Assembly: GCF_030053895.1 (NCBI RefSeq) | Contig: NZ_CP125781.1 | Location: 4,092,001 to 4,156,000 of the forward strand | DNA: 64,000 nucleotides | Direction: 5' to 3' | Source: Trabulsiella odontotermitis | Lineage (GTDB): Bacteria; Pseudomonadota; Gammaproteobacteria; Enterobacterales; Enterobacteriaceae | Shown: positions 1 to 8,275 of the stretch, in pieces | Layout: the number at the start of each line of letters is the position of its first letter | How positions within the stretch are numbered: the first letter of the stretch is position 1 | Notes under the pieces: generated by a model | What the model was told of the DNA's origin: nothing | What the model saw: the letters and a program-made list of their open reading frames with translations, nothing else | The model's database searches: none | Translations under genes and position numbers: made by a program

Positions 1-1
1 G

Positions 2-460
2 AATCTGTACTTATATCTGCTAAATCCAGTGACAGGTATCGATCCGTTGGGATTATCAGGTTGGGATTCCATTGGGAATGGTGGTCTTAGGGAAATATGT
101 CAACAGGCTGGTTCAGCAGTGGTTTATTTACCACAGGAAGAAGCTATGAGTACAATACATAACATGGAAAATATGCATAACGCATACAACCCACTATCTG
201 AATATGTTTTCGGGATATCAGCAGGTTCAGCTATTGCTGGTTTAACCGGTACGAGTTTTGGTGTAGCGACTGTAGCAGAAAAGGGTTCTGCATGTATTAA
301 AGATGTGGCTGAATCCATGATAAAAGATAGAGAAAGGGACCCAACTAATTTGGCATTAACTTGTGTAAAAAGCTTTATAAATGAAGGAAACTCAAGCTTT
401 CAGGGAAAAGCATCCGGCTATCTTATAGACTCTCTTTTTTCTTATAAACAAAAGCAGTAA
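2..460 (+). CDS. C-terminal end of an Rhs-family polymorphic toxin (5' end outside window)
   Basis: The frame is open from base 2. It reads through an NPVTGIDPLGL motif, the hallmark that closes the conserved Rhs core before the variable toxic tip, so a GTG at 29 is unlikely to be the true start. About 130 residues of variable tip follow. They include a small-residue, glycine/alanine-rich hydrophobic stretch (around YVFGISAGSAIAGL) that could insert in a membrane, but I recognise no nuclease or deaminase motif. The DNA is clearly more AT-rich than the backbone genes after 1.9 kb, as usual for exchangeable Rhs tips. Known for the family: the tip is released and kills neighbours of related strains. 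The actual activity of this tip is unknown. Confidence 0.75.
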   Translation, partial: NLYLYLLNPVTGIDPLGLSGWDSIGNGGLREICQQAGSAVVYLPQEEAMSTIHNMENMHNAYNPLSEYVFGISAGSAIAGLTGTSFGVATVAEKGSACIKDVAESMIKDRERDPTNLALTCVKSFINEGNSSFQGKASGYLIDSLFSYKQKQ

Positions 461-524
461 ACACTGCCATTAACAATATAAATTAAAATCGAAATAGTTC
501 TTAATAACAAAAGAGAGAGATGAC

Positions 525-1481
525 ATGAAAAAAAACCTATCAATAATAGCATCTATAATAATCATTATATCTGCAGTTATTATCACTTCTTTTTGCCATT
601 CAGATAGCGATATGAAAAGATTGAACGAAAATAGCGAATTAATAGTTCTAAAAAAATTAGCAACGCAGGGTGATGTGAAAGCACAAACAGCATTAGGATT
701 TGCTTATGGAAATGGTAATGGTACAGCACGCAATTACATAAAAGCGAAATATTGGTATGAAAAAGCAGCGCAGCAAGATTACGCACCGGCGCAATTCAAC
801 TTAGGCCTTTTATATGAAAATGGCTGGACTGGAAACAATGACTTTATATTAGCAAGAGAGTATTACCGCAAAGCGGCAAACCAAGGCTTTGTTAATGCTC
901 AAATAAATTTGGCAACTCTTTTTATAAATGGCAAAGGAGGAGAAGTCGATTATTATCAAGCGAGGGAACTTTTTCTGAAAGCTGCCGAATCCAATAATCC
1001 TGTTGCCATGTATAATTTGGGTTATATTTATAATTATGGACTGGGACTCCATAGAGATGATGTTCAGGCTGTAAAGTGGTATAGTCAAGCAGCAGATCTT
1101 GGTTCAATGAGTGCAAGAAATTCGCTTGCTCTATTCTATGCAAAAGGTTTAGGCAATCTTCCAGTCGATAAAACCAAGGCGTTGAAGCTAATAAGTACTT
1201 CTGCCTGCCAGGGTTACTCGGTAGCCCAAAATAATTTAGGTATATTGTATTTCGATGGCACAGATGAATTACCAAAAGATTATCTGCAATCCTACGCTTG
1301 GTTTTCAGTGGCTTTTCATAATGGTTTTAAAGAAGCAGGAGATTTACGAAACATAATTATGAAAAAATTAAAGGGACAGGAAATTGAAAAAGCTAAAGAA
1401 CTTTCTAACCAATATATTAAAAATTACGCTCCTTCGCTTAATATGGATGGTACAGATAAAGAGTGTGAGGACTTACAATAA
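525..1481 (+). CDS. Sel1-repeat (SLR) protein, candidate immunity protein of the Rhs tip
   Basis: This is a 318-residue protein with an N-terminal hydrophobic segment of about 22 residues (many Ile), followed by about six Sel1-like repeats between residues 45 and 280. The repeats show the A-x-x-x-L-G / Y-G-x-G / A-x-x-W-Y-x-x-A-A pattern. The N-terminus suggests an inner-membrane anchor or a secreted protein. A Cys follows the hydrophobic stretch, but the residues before it do not form a good lipobox. Sel1-repeat proteins are frequent immunity proteins next to Rhs or T6SS effectors. The gene lies 64 bp after the toxin tip on the same strand and is equally AT-rich, with a GAGAGAGATG ribosome-binding region. 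The immunity role is inferred from position only. Confidence 0.7.
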   Translation: MKKNLSIIASIIIIISAVIITSFCHSDSDMKRLNENSELIVLKKLATQGDVKAQTALGFAYGNGNGTARNYIKAKYWYEKAAQQDYAPAQFNLGLLYENGWTGNNDFILAREYYRKAANQGFVNAQINLATLFINGKGGEVDYYQARELFLKAAESNNPVAMYNLGYIYNYGLGLHRDDVQAVKWYSQAADLGSMSARNSLALFYAKGLGNLPVDKTKALKLISTSACQGYSVAQNNLGILYFDGTDELPKDYLQSYAWFSVAFHNGFKEAGDLRNIIMKKLKGQEIEKAKELSNQYIKNYAPSLNMDGTDKECEDLQ

Positions 1482-1487
1482 AAGTTA

Positions 1488-1790
1488 GTGCCGTATCATT
1501 GCAATAAATCACTTTTAACTTGTGAGGTTAATGCCTTAAATCAAATATGGAATGATGGTGATTGTAGCTTTAGCGATACATATATCGCAACTGAGGTAGG
1601 GATTCTAACTGAAGGTCGAGGCTTGATAGCCACAACAGGTAGAAATATTGCTGGATATTCAATCAGCGATATGATTAAAGGAACACTCAAACAGCACAGG
1701 GTATTGTTTCAACAATACTTGGTTCAGTATTCGGCTATGGAACAGGAAAGAGTTTAGGGGCCGTAACTAATGGGACTGTCGCAACAGCAG
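1488..1790 (+). pseudogene. Frameshifted fragment of a second secreted-toxin C-terminal region
   Basis: An open frame runs from a GTG at 1488 to a stop at 1757, with text such as ATEVGILTEGRGLIATTGR that resembles the pre-toxin parts of polymorphic toxins. From about 1690 the plausible continuation (GIVSTILGSVFGYGTGKSLG) lies in another frame. Adding one A in the run of A residues near 1687-1690 restores a single frame to about 1788. I therefore read it as a broken toxin fragment without its own start. The sequence then runs directly into ytfL coding sequence. It sits 6 bp after the Sel1 gene. Orphan toxin tips of this kind are typical of rhs/cdi loci. Confidence 0.55.
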
Positions 1791-1886
1791 GTGGTGGGGA
1801 TCATCACCCTGAACGACGTGATGACCACGCTGATGGACGACCTGGTCGGTCAGGGACTGGAAGAGCAGAAGAAAGGCGCCGCGTAA
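1790..1886 (+). pseudogene. ytfL: 3' remnant of ytfL (CNNM/CorC-type membrane protein), both sides deleted
   Basis: One frame reads VVGIITLNDVMTTLM, then DLVGQGLEEQ, and ends in KKGAA and TAA. The first part matches the second CBS-domain region of E. coli YtfL almost exactly as I remember it. In a full YtfL about 75 more residues follow LEEQ, and more than 300 precede VVGIITL. Here the upstream part is replaced by the toxin fragment, and the region between LEEQ and the extreme C-terminus is missing. Gene order supports the identity, because ytfK follows convergently as in K-12. An ATG at 1770 could open a 38-codon frame, but it has no function I can support. Loss of YtfL from this locus is an inference; an intact copy could exist upstream of the window. 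Confidence 0.65.
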
Positions 1887-1904
1887 GGCCACCGCTTAAA
1901 CATT

Positions 1905-1927
1905 AACGGCTCCCTATGGGAGCCGTT
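1905..1927. terminator. Bidirectional terminator between ytfL remnant and ytfK
   Basis: A perfect 10-bp stem (AACGGCTCCC / GGGAGCCGTT) with a 3-nt loop is followed by a T run on the plus strand. It lies between the convergent ends of the ytfL remnant and ytfK. Because it is still at the normal 3' end of ytfL, it supports the view that the remnant retains the original end of that gene. Confidence 0.8.
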
Positions 1928-1963
1928 TTTATTTTATAAACTACTGCATAGCACAGCTGCTGG

Positions 1964-2170
1964 TTACGCCATCTCCGTTTGCAGACGCATAACCTGACGG
2001 TTGACTTCAGACATCACAGAGAGATGCTGTTTGTCCTTCACCTTCGGGATAAGGATTTTGCCCTTATCAAATTCGAAAGCCCCAACGTCCTTGATGTACA
2101 ACCGTCCACGGAACAGGATCTTCACGTACTTCGCCACCTGAAGCGGGTTGTAGCGTTGGAAAATTTTCAT
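1964..2170 (-). CDS. ytfK: YtfK, stringent-response modulator
   Basis: The 68-residue protein starts MKIFQRYNPLQVAKYV and is basic, as YtfK is. I chose the ATG at 2170 because an AGGAGAG ribosome-binding site lies about seven bases upstream and the length equals the K-12 protein. The longer open frame to 2263 has no such support. Established knowledge: E. coli YtfK binds SpoT and tips it toward (p)ppGpp synthesis during phosphate or fatty-acid starvation, and ytfK belongs to the Pho regulon. A stretch of about 320 bp with no other convincing gene separates it from divergently placed ytfJ. It presumably carries both promoters; I did not identify a clear Pho box. Confidence 0.85.
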   Translation of the reverse strand: MKIFQRYNPLQVAKYVKILFRGRLYIKDVGAFEFDKGKILIPKVKDKQHLSVMSEVNRQVMRLQTEMA

Positions 2171-2491
2171 TCTTTTCTCTCCTGCAGTATTGCGCTCCTG
2201 TGGTACCACAATCGGTCCAACGTGTCGGTGCGCAAAATTTAAAGCTCTTGAACTATAGTTCATAACCGGGAAGTTACCCAGTATGTATAAGTTTATTTAC
2301 CTTTTGATTACAGTAATTCAGAATTTTCGTTTCAGCCATACGCAGAAGGCAGTATAAGTCTTCGTTTTTTCTCATATATGTGCGTTCACCCACAAACTGG
2401 CATCGGGTTTGCGGGTAAAGCGGCAAAATCGCATTTATGATTACTGTTCGGACCAAGTGGTCGGATCACCTGCATAAAATAAGGAAACCCC

Positions 2492-3049
2492 ATGACCCTA
2501 CGTAAGCTGATGGCGCTTTCGTGCCTTTTACTGCCGCTGATGGCCTCCGCACATGATTTTCAGGAGGGGCAGCGCGTCCCGCCAGTGGGGATTGCTGACC
2601 GCGGTGAGCTCATACTTGATAAGGATCAGTTTAGCTATAAAACCTGGAATAGCGCGCAGTTGCCTGGAAAAGTGCGCGTGGTGCAGCACATCGCCGGTCG
2701 CACCTCGGCAAAAGAGAAAAATGCTGCGCTGATTGAAGCGATCAAAGCGGCGAAATTCCCTCACGATCGCTATCAAACCACCACTATCGTAAACACCGAT
2801 GATGCGATCCCCGGCTCCGGCATGTTTGTGCGCAGCAGCCTCGAGAGCAATAAAAAGCTCTATCCGTGGTCGCAGTTTATCGTCGACAGCAATGGCGCCG
2901 CGCGTAAGGCCTGGCAACTGGATGAAGAGAGCTCGGCTATCGCGGTGCTGGATAAAGACGGTCGCGTGGCGTGGGCAAAAGACGGTGCGCTGACGCAGGA
3001 TGAGGTGCAGCAGGTGATTGCCCTGCTGCACAAGCTGCTGAAAGATTAA
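2492..3049 (+). CDS. ytfJ: YtfJ family periplasmic protein
   Basis: This 185-residue protein has a clear Sec signal peptide, with cleavage expected after MASA near residue 20. The mature part has the thioredoxin-like layout of the YtfJ family (TIGR01626-type): a VRVVQHIAGR strand early and an IAVLDKDGRVAWAKDG strand near the C-terminus. No CxxC redox motif is visible, so a classical disulfide oxidoreductase role is unlikely; the family function is unknown. Its last codons overlap the 3' end of cysQ on the other strand by 4 bp (convergent). An AAGGAAACCCC ribosome-binding region precedes the ATG. Confidence 0.85.
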   Translation: MTLRKLMALSCLLLPLMASAHDFQEGQRVPPVGIADRGELILDKDQFSYKTWNSAQLPGKVRVVQHIAGRTSAKEKNAALIEAIKAAKFPHDRYQTTTIVNTDDAIPGSGMFVRSSLESNKKLYPWSQFIVDSNGAARKAWQLDEESSAIAVLDKDGRVAWAKDGALTQDEVQQVIALLHKLLKD

Positions 3050-3786
3050 TAAATAGAGACTCTGAAGCCGGGGTTGAGGAACGATTCACGCGGGGTGTAA
3101 TCCAGCGGTTTCCCTTGCCAGTCGTGAACGTGCGCCCCGGCGGCAGCGGCGACTGCGTGCCCGGCGGCAGTATCCCAGACATTGGTCGGCCCGAAGCGCG
3201 GGTACAGTTGCGCCTGCCCTTCCGCCACCAGGCAAAACTTCAGCGATGAACCAATCGACGTGGTCTGGTGATCGCCCAGTTGTTGCAAATATTCCTTCAG
3301 TTCGCCATCGGCGTGCGAGCGGCTGATCACCACCAGCGGCGGCCTGGCGTCACGCACCTGAATCTGCTTGCGCACGCCGCACTCTTCTTTCCATGCCTTG
3401 CCGTCGGCGGCGCTGTACATCATCTTCATCACCGGGGCATATACCACGCCTAACACCGCTTTCCCTTTATCAATCAACGCGATATTGACGGTAAATTCGC
3501 CATTGCGTTTGATAAATTCTTTGGTGCCATCAAGCGGATCGACCAGCCAGTAGCGCTGCCAGTGCTGACGCACGTCCCAGGCCGGAGGATCTTCTTCCGA
3601 CAGCACCGGGATTTCCGGCGTCAGCGCCTGCAGCCCTTTCAGGATCACCGCGTGAGCCGCGATATCCGCCGCCGTCACCGGGGAGTCGTCCTGCTTGCTG
3701 GCGAGTTCCATCGGTTGTTTTCCGTCGTACACCTGCATAATGGCGTCGCCTGCCTCCCGTGCAAGCTGGCAAATTTTATCTAACAT
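3046..3786 (-). CDS. cysQ: 3'(2'),5'-bisphosphate nucleotidase CysQ
   Basis: The 246-residue inositol-monophosphatase-fold enzyme hydrolyses 3'-phosphoadenosine 5'-phosphate to AMP and so controls PAP/PAPS levels in sulfate assimilation. The metal-binding motifs are visible: E64-E65-D in the SEEDPP segment, D83-P-L-D86-G-T, and a WDTAAGHA motif near residue 205. I start at the ATG at 3786, giving the K-12 length, rather than two codons earlier at 3792. The enzyme acts at the inner face of the cytoplasmic membrane or in the cytosol. It is divergent from cpdB, a periplasmic nucleotidase, with about 190 bp between them, as in K-12. Confidence 0.93.
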   Translation of the reverse strand: MLDKICQLAREAGDAIMQVYDGKQPMELASKQDDSPVTAADIAAHAVILKGLQALTPEIPVLSEEDPPAWDVRQHWQRYWLVDPLDGTKEFIKRNGEFTVNIALIDKGKAVLGVVYAPVMKMMYSAADGKAWKEECGVRKQIQVRDARPPLVVISRSHADGELKEYLQQLGDHQTTSIGSSLKFCLVAEGQAQLYPRFGPTNVWDTAAGHAVAAAAGAHVHDWQGKPLDYTPRESFLNPGFRVSIY

Positions 3787-3974
3787 ACCCACCTCTCGTG
3801 GTCGCGTTTGCGTTAACTCATTGTTTTAGTTATATCGTATCGCGGCGAAATCCGCTATCTGTGAGACGTTGCCAGTTTCCTGACTTTCTTTTATGGCAAG
3901 ATTCACAGTTCTGTAAGCAACACGCTGTAATTACATTTATTTCTGCCGATCAGATCAACAAAAGGATGCCTCTG

Positions 3975-5918
3975 ATGATTAAGTTTAGCGCAACGCTCCT
4001 GGCGACGCTGATTGCCGCCAGCGTACAGGCCGCCACCGTGGATCTCCGCATCATGGAAACCACGGATTTGCATAGCAATATGATGGACTTCGATTATTAC
4101 AAAGACAGTGCGACGGAAAAATTCGGACTGGTACGTACTGCCAGCCTGATTAACGCCGCCCGTGGCGAAGTGAAAAACAGCGTGCTGGTGGATAACGGCG
4201 ACTTAATTCAGGGCAGCCCGCTCGGCGATTACATGGCCGCAAAAGGACTGAAAAAGGGCGATGTCCATCCGGTTTATCAGGCGATGAACACGCTGGATTA
4301 CGCCATCGGCAACCTCGGTAACCATGAATTCAATTACGGTCTCGACTACCTTCACAAGGCGCTGGCCGGCGCGAAATTCCCCTATGTGAACGCCAATATT
4401 ATCGACGTAAAAACCGGTCAGCCGCTGTTCACGCCGTACCTGATCAAAGAGACGCCGGTGCAGGACAGTGACGGCAAAACGCAGACCCTGCGTATCGGCT
4501 ACATCGGTTTTGTGCCGCCACAGATCATGACCTGGGATAAAGCCAATCTCGACGGTAAAGTGACGGTAAACGACATCACCGAAACGGCGCGCAAATACGT
4601 ACCCGAGATGCGGGCGAAAGGCGCCGATCTGGTGGTGGTGGTCGCCCACTCAGGCCTCTCTGCCGATCCTTACCAGACGATGGCAGAAAACTCGTTGTAC
4701 TACCTGAGCCGCGTTCCCGGCGTTGACGCCATTCTGTTTGGTCATGCGCATGCGGTATTCCCGGGAAAAGACTTCGCCAGCATCAAGGGCGTGGACGTCG
4801 ATAAGGGGCTTTTGAACGGCATTCCGGCGGTGATGCCGGGTATGTGGGGCGATCACCTCGGGGTTGTCGATCTGGCGCTGAACAACGACAGCGGCAAATG
4901 GCAGGTGACGCAGGCGAAAGCCGAAGCGCGGCCGATTTACGACGCGGTGGGCAAGAAGTCACTGGCGGCAGAAGACGCTGACTTAGTGAAAATCCTCAAG
5001 CCTTCCCACGACGGCACCCGCGAGTTCGTCAGCAAACCGATCGGCAAAGCGGCCGACAACATGTACAGCTATCTGGCGCTGGTGCAGGACGATCCGACCG
5101 TGCAGGTGGTGAACATGGCGCAGAAGGCCTACGTCGAGCATTTCATTCAGGGCGATCCGGATCTGGCAAAACTGCCGGTGCTGTCGGCGGCGGCGCCGTT
5201 CAAAGTCGGCGGGCGTAAGAACGATCCCGCGAGCTTCGTCGAAGTCGAGAAAGGCCAGTTGACCTTCCGTAACGCGGCGGATCTTTATCTCTATCCGAAC
5301 ACGCTGATTGTGGTGAAAGCCAGCGGTAAAGAGGTGAAAGCGTGGCTGGAGTGCTCTGCCGGGCAGTTTAATCAGATAGACCCGACCAGCAGCAAGCCGC
5401 AATCACTGATTAACTGGGATGATTTCCGTACCTATAACTTCGACGTTATCGACGGGGTGAACTATCAGATTGATGTCACGCAGCCAGCCCGTTATGACGG
5501 CGAATGCCAGACCATCAACGCTAACGCTGAACGTATCAAAAACCTGACGTATAACGGAAAACCGATTGATCCGAACGCCACTTTCCTCGTCGCGACAAAC
5601 AACTATCGTGCCTATGGCGGTAAATTCGCGGGTACCGGCGACAGCCATATCGCCTTTGCCTCGCCGGACGAAAACCGTTCCGTGCTGGCGGCATGGATTG
5701 GCGAGCAGTCGAAGAAAAACGGTGAAATCCACCCTGCAGCCGACAACAACTGGCGTCTGGCACCTGTCCACAGCAGCACGCCGCTGGATATCCGCTTTGA
5801 AACTTCGCCGTCGGCAAAAGCCGCCGCGTTTATCAAGGCAAACGCGCAATATCCAATGAAACAGGTCGCCACCGATGAGATCGGTTTTGCCGTTTATCAG
5901 CTGGATTTGAGCAAATAA
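3975..5918 (+). CDS. cpdB: Periplasmic 2',3'-cyclic-nucleotide 2'-phosphodiesterase / 3'-nucleotidase CpdB
   Basis: The 647-residue protein starts at the ATG at 3975, which gives an exact K-12 length and a signal peptide of about 19 residues ending VQA. The upstream extension to 3759 would destroy the signal and runs antisense to cysQ. The metallophosphoesterase domain (about 25-330) shows DLHSN, NGDLIQGS, GNHEFNYG and GHAHAVFP. The 5'-nucleotidase C-terminal domain (about 370-600) binds the substrate base. CpdB releases nucleosides and phosphate from 2',3'-cyclic and 3'-nucleotides in the periplasm. A REP-like element follows directly. Confidence 0.95.
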   Translation: MIKFSATLLATLIAASVQAATVDLRIMETTDLHSNMMDFDYYKDSATEKFGLVRTASLINAARGEVKNSVLVDNGDLIQGSPLGDYMAAKGLKKGDVHPVYQAMNTLDYAIGNLGNHEFNYGLDYLHKALAGAKFPYVNANIIDVKTGQPLFTPYLIKETPVQDSDGKTQTLRIGYIGFVPPQIMTWDKANLDGKVTVNDITETARKYVPEMRAKGADLVVVVAHSGLSADPYQTMAENSLYYLSRVPGVDAILFGHAHAVFPGKDFASIKGVDVDKGLLNGIPAVMPGMWGDHLGVVDLALNNDSGKWQVTQAKAEARPIYDAVGKKSLAAEDADLVKILKPSHDGTREFVSKPIGKAADNMYSYLALVQDDPTVQVVNMAQKAYVEHFIQGDPDLAKLPVLSAAAPFKVGGRKNDPASFVEVEKGQLTFRNAADLYLYPNTLIVVKASGKEVKAWLECSAGQFNQIDPTSSKPQSLINWDDFRTYNFDVIDGVNYQIDVTQPARYDGECQTINANAERIKNLTYNGKPIDPNATFLVATNNYRAYGGKFAGTGDSHIAFASPDENRSVLAAWIGEQSKKNGEIHPAADNNWRLAPVHSSTPLDIRFETSPSAKAAAFIKANAQYPMKQVATDEIGFAVYQLDLSK

Positions 5919-5928
5919 GGCGTGTTGT

Positions 5929-5976
5929 GCCGGGTGGTGCTGACGCTTACCCGGCCTACCGTTTGTAGGCCGGGCA
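5929..5976. repeat. REP/BIME-type palindromic repeat between cpdB and qorR
   Basis: Two adjoining hairpins can be read: GCCGGGT (5929-5935) pairs with ACCCGGC (5949-5955), and GGCCTAC pairs with GTAGGCC (to 5972). The GCCGGGTGGTGCTGACGC type of text is that of enterobacterial REP elements. It lies between convergent genes, the usual REP location, and slightly upstream of the qorR stop. Confidence 0.75.
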
Positions 5977-5977
5977 A

Positions 5978-6364
5978 TCAGGCCGCACGGTCGTTCCGGT
6001 TTGCCAGTACCTGTGGCAAATTCACTTCGATCCAGTCTGCCAGCGCCGCGACTTTCTCGCTGATCTGCTCACCGAGCGGCGTCAGGCTATATTCAACATG
6101 GGGCGGCACGACAGGGTAAGAGACGCGGTCAACAAAACCATCCTGCTCCAGCGCCTGCAATGACTGCGCCAGCATCTTTTCGCTCACCCCACCCATTTTG
6201 CGCCGCAGATCGCTGAAGCGATGCGTGCCGTCGCGCAGGGCGACCAGAATCAACACGCCCCAGCGGCTGGTGACATGCTTCAGCACATCCCGCGACGGAC
6301 ACTGTTCGGCAAACAGGTTGCCGTCGCGCATCTGCTCGCTCAGGGTCGGCATGGTCATTTTCAT
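5978..6364 (-). CDS. qorR: HxlR-family redox-sensing repressor QorR (YtfH)
   Basis: This is a 128-residue winged-helix regulator of the HxlR/DUF24 family (CPSRDVLKHV, then RWGVLILVAL, HRFSDLRRKM and the wing around PPHVEYSLT). It has a single Cys, at residue 22, in the position where YodB/QorR-type family members sense electrophiles and oxidants. The start at 6364 has an AAGG site six bases upstream. It is divergent from qorB, encoding a quinone oxidoreductase, with only 83 bp between the genes. Repression of qorB and itself, relieved by quinones, is inferred from the family and this arrangement. Confidence 0.88.
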   Translation of the reverse strand: MKMTMPTLSEQMRDGNLFAEQCPSRDVLKHVTSRWGVLILVALRDGTHRFSDLRRKMGGVSEKMLAQSLQALEQDGFVDRVSYPVVPPHVEYSLTPLGEQISEKVAALADWIEVNLPQVLANRNDRAA

Positions 6365-6447
6365 ACTTACCTTTTTGTACGTACTTACTAAAAGTTAGTT
6401 AAGGTGTTAGCGTAGCACAACACATGACGAACACGAAGGAGAAAACC
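6365..6447. promoter_or_regulatory. qorR-qorB divergent promoter with palindromes
   Basis: The short intergenic region holds a perfect GTACGTAC palindrome (6377-6384), followed immediately by an AT-rich imperfect repeat, ACTTACTAAAAGTTAGTT (6382-6399). These are the only symmetric elements between the divergent genes and are the best candidates for QorR binding. This is inference from position; the consensus of the local QorR is not known to me. Confidence 0.4.
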
Positions 6448-7296
6448 ATGATTGCTATTACCGGAGCGACCGGCCAACTGGGCCAGCTTGTGATCGCTGA
6501 ACTGTTAACCCGCGTTGCCGCCAGCCAGATTGTGGCGATTGTCCGTAACCCGGCGAAAGCCGACGCCCTTCGCCAGCAGGGAATTGTCGTCCGCGAAGGC
6601 GATTATAACGATCCGGCGGCGCTGACAGCGGCGTTGCAGGGCGTTGATAAACTGCTGTTGATCTCATCCAGTGAAGTGGGCAAACGCGCTACGCAACACC
6701 GCAACGTGATTAACGCCGCCCGCACGGCAGGGGTGAAATTTATCGCCTACACCAGCCTGCTGCATGCGGATACCTCGCCGCTCGGTCTGCACATTGAACA
6801 TGTCGATACGGAAAAACAGCTGGCGGCGTCTGGCATTCCGTATGCCTTGCTGCGCAACGGCTGGTATACCGAGAACTATCTGGCCAGCGCGCCGCCAGCA
6901 ATAGAGCATGGTGTGTTTATCGGCGCGGCCGGAGACGGCAAAATCGCCTCAGCCACCCGCGCTGACTATGCCGCCGCCGCTGCCCGCGTCATCAGCGAGG
7001 ACGGCCATGCCGGTAAAATCTATGAACTGGCCGGCGACAGCGCCTGGACGCTGAGCGAATTGGCTGCGGCACTCAGCAAACACAGCGGTAAACCGGTGAC
7101 CTATCAGAACCTCAGCGAAGCCGATTTTGCCGCCGCGCTGAAAGGCGTTGGCCTGCCTGCGCCCCTCGCCGACATGCTGGCCGATTCCGACACCGGCGCT
7201 GCAAAGGGCGGTCTGTTTGATGACAGCCACACCCTGAGCCGCCTGATTGGCCGCCCGACCACGGCGCTTGAGAAAAGCATCGAACGCAGTCTGTAA
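6448..7296 (+). CDS. qorB: NAD(P)H:quinone oxidoreductase QorB
   Basis: The 282-residue atypical short-chain dehydrogenase / NmrA-like protein has the nucleotide-binding TGATGQLG motif at residues 5-12. I start at the ATG at 6448 (GGAGAAAACC upstream), not at the earlier ATG at 6424, because QorB begins MIAITGATG. QorB reduces quinones with NADPH by two electrons in the cytoplasm. The C-terminus ends a few residues earlier than the K-12 protein, with no sign of damage. It is paired divergently with qorR. Confidence 0.92.
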   Translation: MIAITGATGQLGQLVIAELLTRVAASQIVAIVRNPAKADALRQQGIVVREGDYNDPAALTAALQGVDKLLLISSSEVGKRATQHRNVINAARTAGVKFIAYTSLLHADTSPLGLHIEHVDTEKQLAASGIPYALLRNGWYTENYLASAPPAIEHGVFIGAAGDGKIASATRADYAAAAARVISEDGHAGKIYELAGDSAWTLSELAAALSKHSGKPVTYQNLSEADFAAALKGVGLPAPLADMLADSDTGAAKGGLFDDSHTLSRLIGRPTTALEKSIERSL

Positions 7297-7376
7297 TTGT
7301 TAACAACTGGTTATTTTTTGTGGCGCTCCACCGGGTCATCTCTGATAATGGAAAAATGACCCGCGTGGAGGACACC

Positions 7377-8201
7377 GTGCAAGGCGTACCCGAACAATTT
7401 ACCGATGAAACCGACAGCGCCCGCTTTCGCCATCTGGCGCAGGTGCCTGGCGTTGAGCTTTATCATGCCCATATCTCCCGCTACGCGTTTGAACCTCATA
7501 CTCATGAAGCCTTTGGTATCGGCGCTATTGAGCTTGGCGCGGAGCGTTTTCGCTATCGCGGTACCCAGTACGTGGCGCCGGTTAATTCCGTGGTCACCAT
7601 GAATCCCGACGAGCTGCACACCGGCGAGGCGGAAACGGCGGAGGGCTGGCGCTACCGGATGGTTTACCTGGAGCCGGATCTGCTCGAAGAGGTGACAGGC
7701 ATCCGCCACTGGTGGTTCAGCGATGTCCTGCGCATGGACCCACCGCGCGCCCGGCAAATTGGCTCGCTGATTTATGCGATGTGGCATACCGACGATCCGC
7801 TGGCGCAAAAAGGGCTGCTGCTCGATCTGGTCGATACCTTTCGCCCCTTCGCCCGCCATGCGCCGCACGCGCAGGAAAGCGGTCACCGTTTCGACCGCGT
7901 GCGTGACTATCTGCACGACAACTATATGCACGCCGTTACACTGGATGAACTCGCGCAGGTGGTATCACTCAGCCCATATCATTTTCAGCGCCAGTTTAAG
8001 GCTCACTTCCACGTTACGCCCCACCAGATGCTGATGGCGATCCGCCTCTGGCGCGCGAAAAACTTTCTCACCCACGGTATGCCTGCCGCCGAAGTCGCCG
8101 CCGCAACAGGGCTGGTCGATCAATCGCATTTGACCCGCGCGTTCACCCGCCGCTACGGCATCACGCCTGTCCGCTACCAGAAACAGGTTGCCCGGCGCTG
8201 A
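7377..8201 (+). CDS. AraC-family regulator with N-terminal cupin-like sensor domain
   Basis: A ligand-binding cupin-like half (HAHISRYAFEPHTHEAFGIG and MNPDELHTGEAE) is followed by an AraC/XylS DNA-binding half with two helix-turn-helix motifs: LDELAQVVSLSPYHFQRQFK, and AAEVAAATGLVDQSHLTRAF near the end. The GTG at 7377 has a GGAG site six bases upstream; an ATG at 7356 and a GTG at 7320 are alternatives in the same frame. The gene lies between qorB and ytfF, where K-12 has no regulator. It lies 74 bp upstream of ytfF on the same strand, so control of the YtfF exporter is a reasonable guess. The ligand is unknown. Confidence 0.8.
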   Translation: MQGVPEQFTDETDSARFRHLAQVPGVELYHAHISRYAFEPHTHEAFGIGAIELGAERFRYRGTQYVAPVNSVVTMNPDELHTGEAETAEGWRYRMVYLEPDLLEEVTGIRHWWFSDVLRMDPPRARQIGSLIYAMWHTDDPLAQKGLLLDLVDTFRPFARHAPHAQESGHRFDRVRDYLHDNYMHAVTLDELAQVVSLSPYHFQRQFKAHFHVTPHQMLMAIRLWRAKNFLTHGMPAAEVAAATGLVDQSHLTRAFTRRYGITPVRYQKQVARR

Positions 8202-8275
8202 TGCGCAATCTCATACAATACGCCGCCCCCTTCCCTGCCTACACTTTGAGTTCAACAAACGCTAAGGGCTAAAAG

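Noticed and set aside
7311..7931. 206-codon minus-strand open frame opposite the AraC regulator
   Set aside because: It lies wholly antisense to a clear AraC protein, has no family motifs and follows the third-position GC bias of the real gene.
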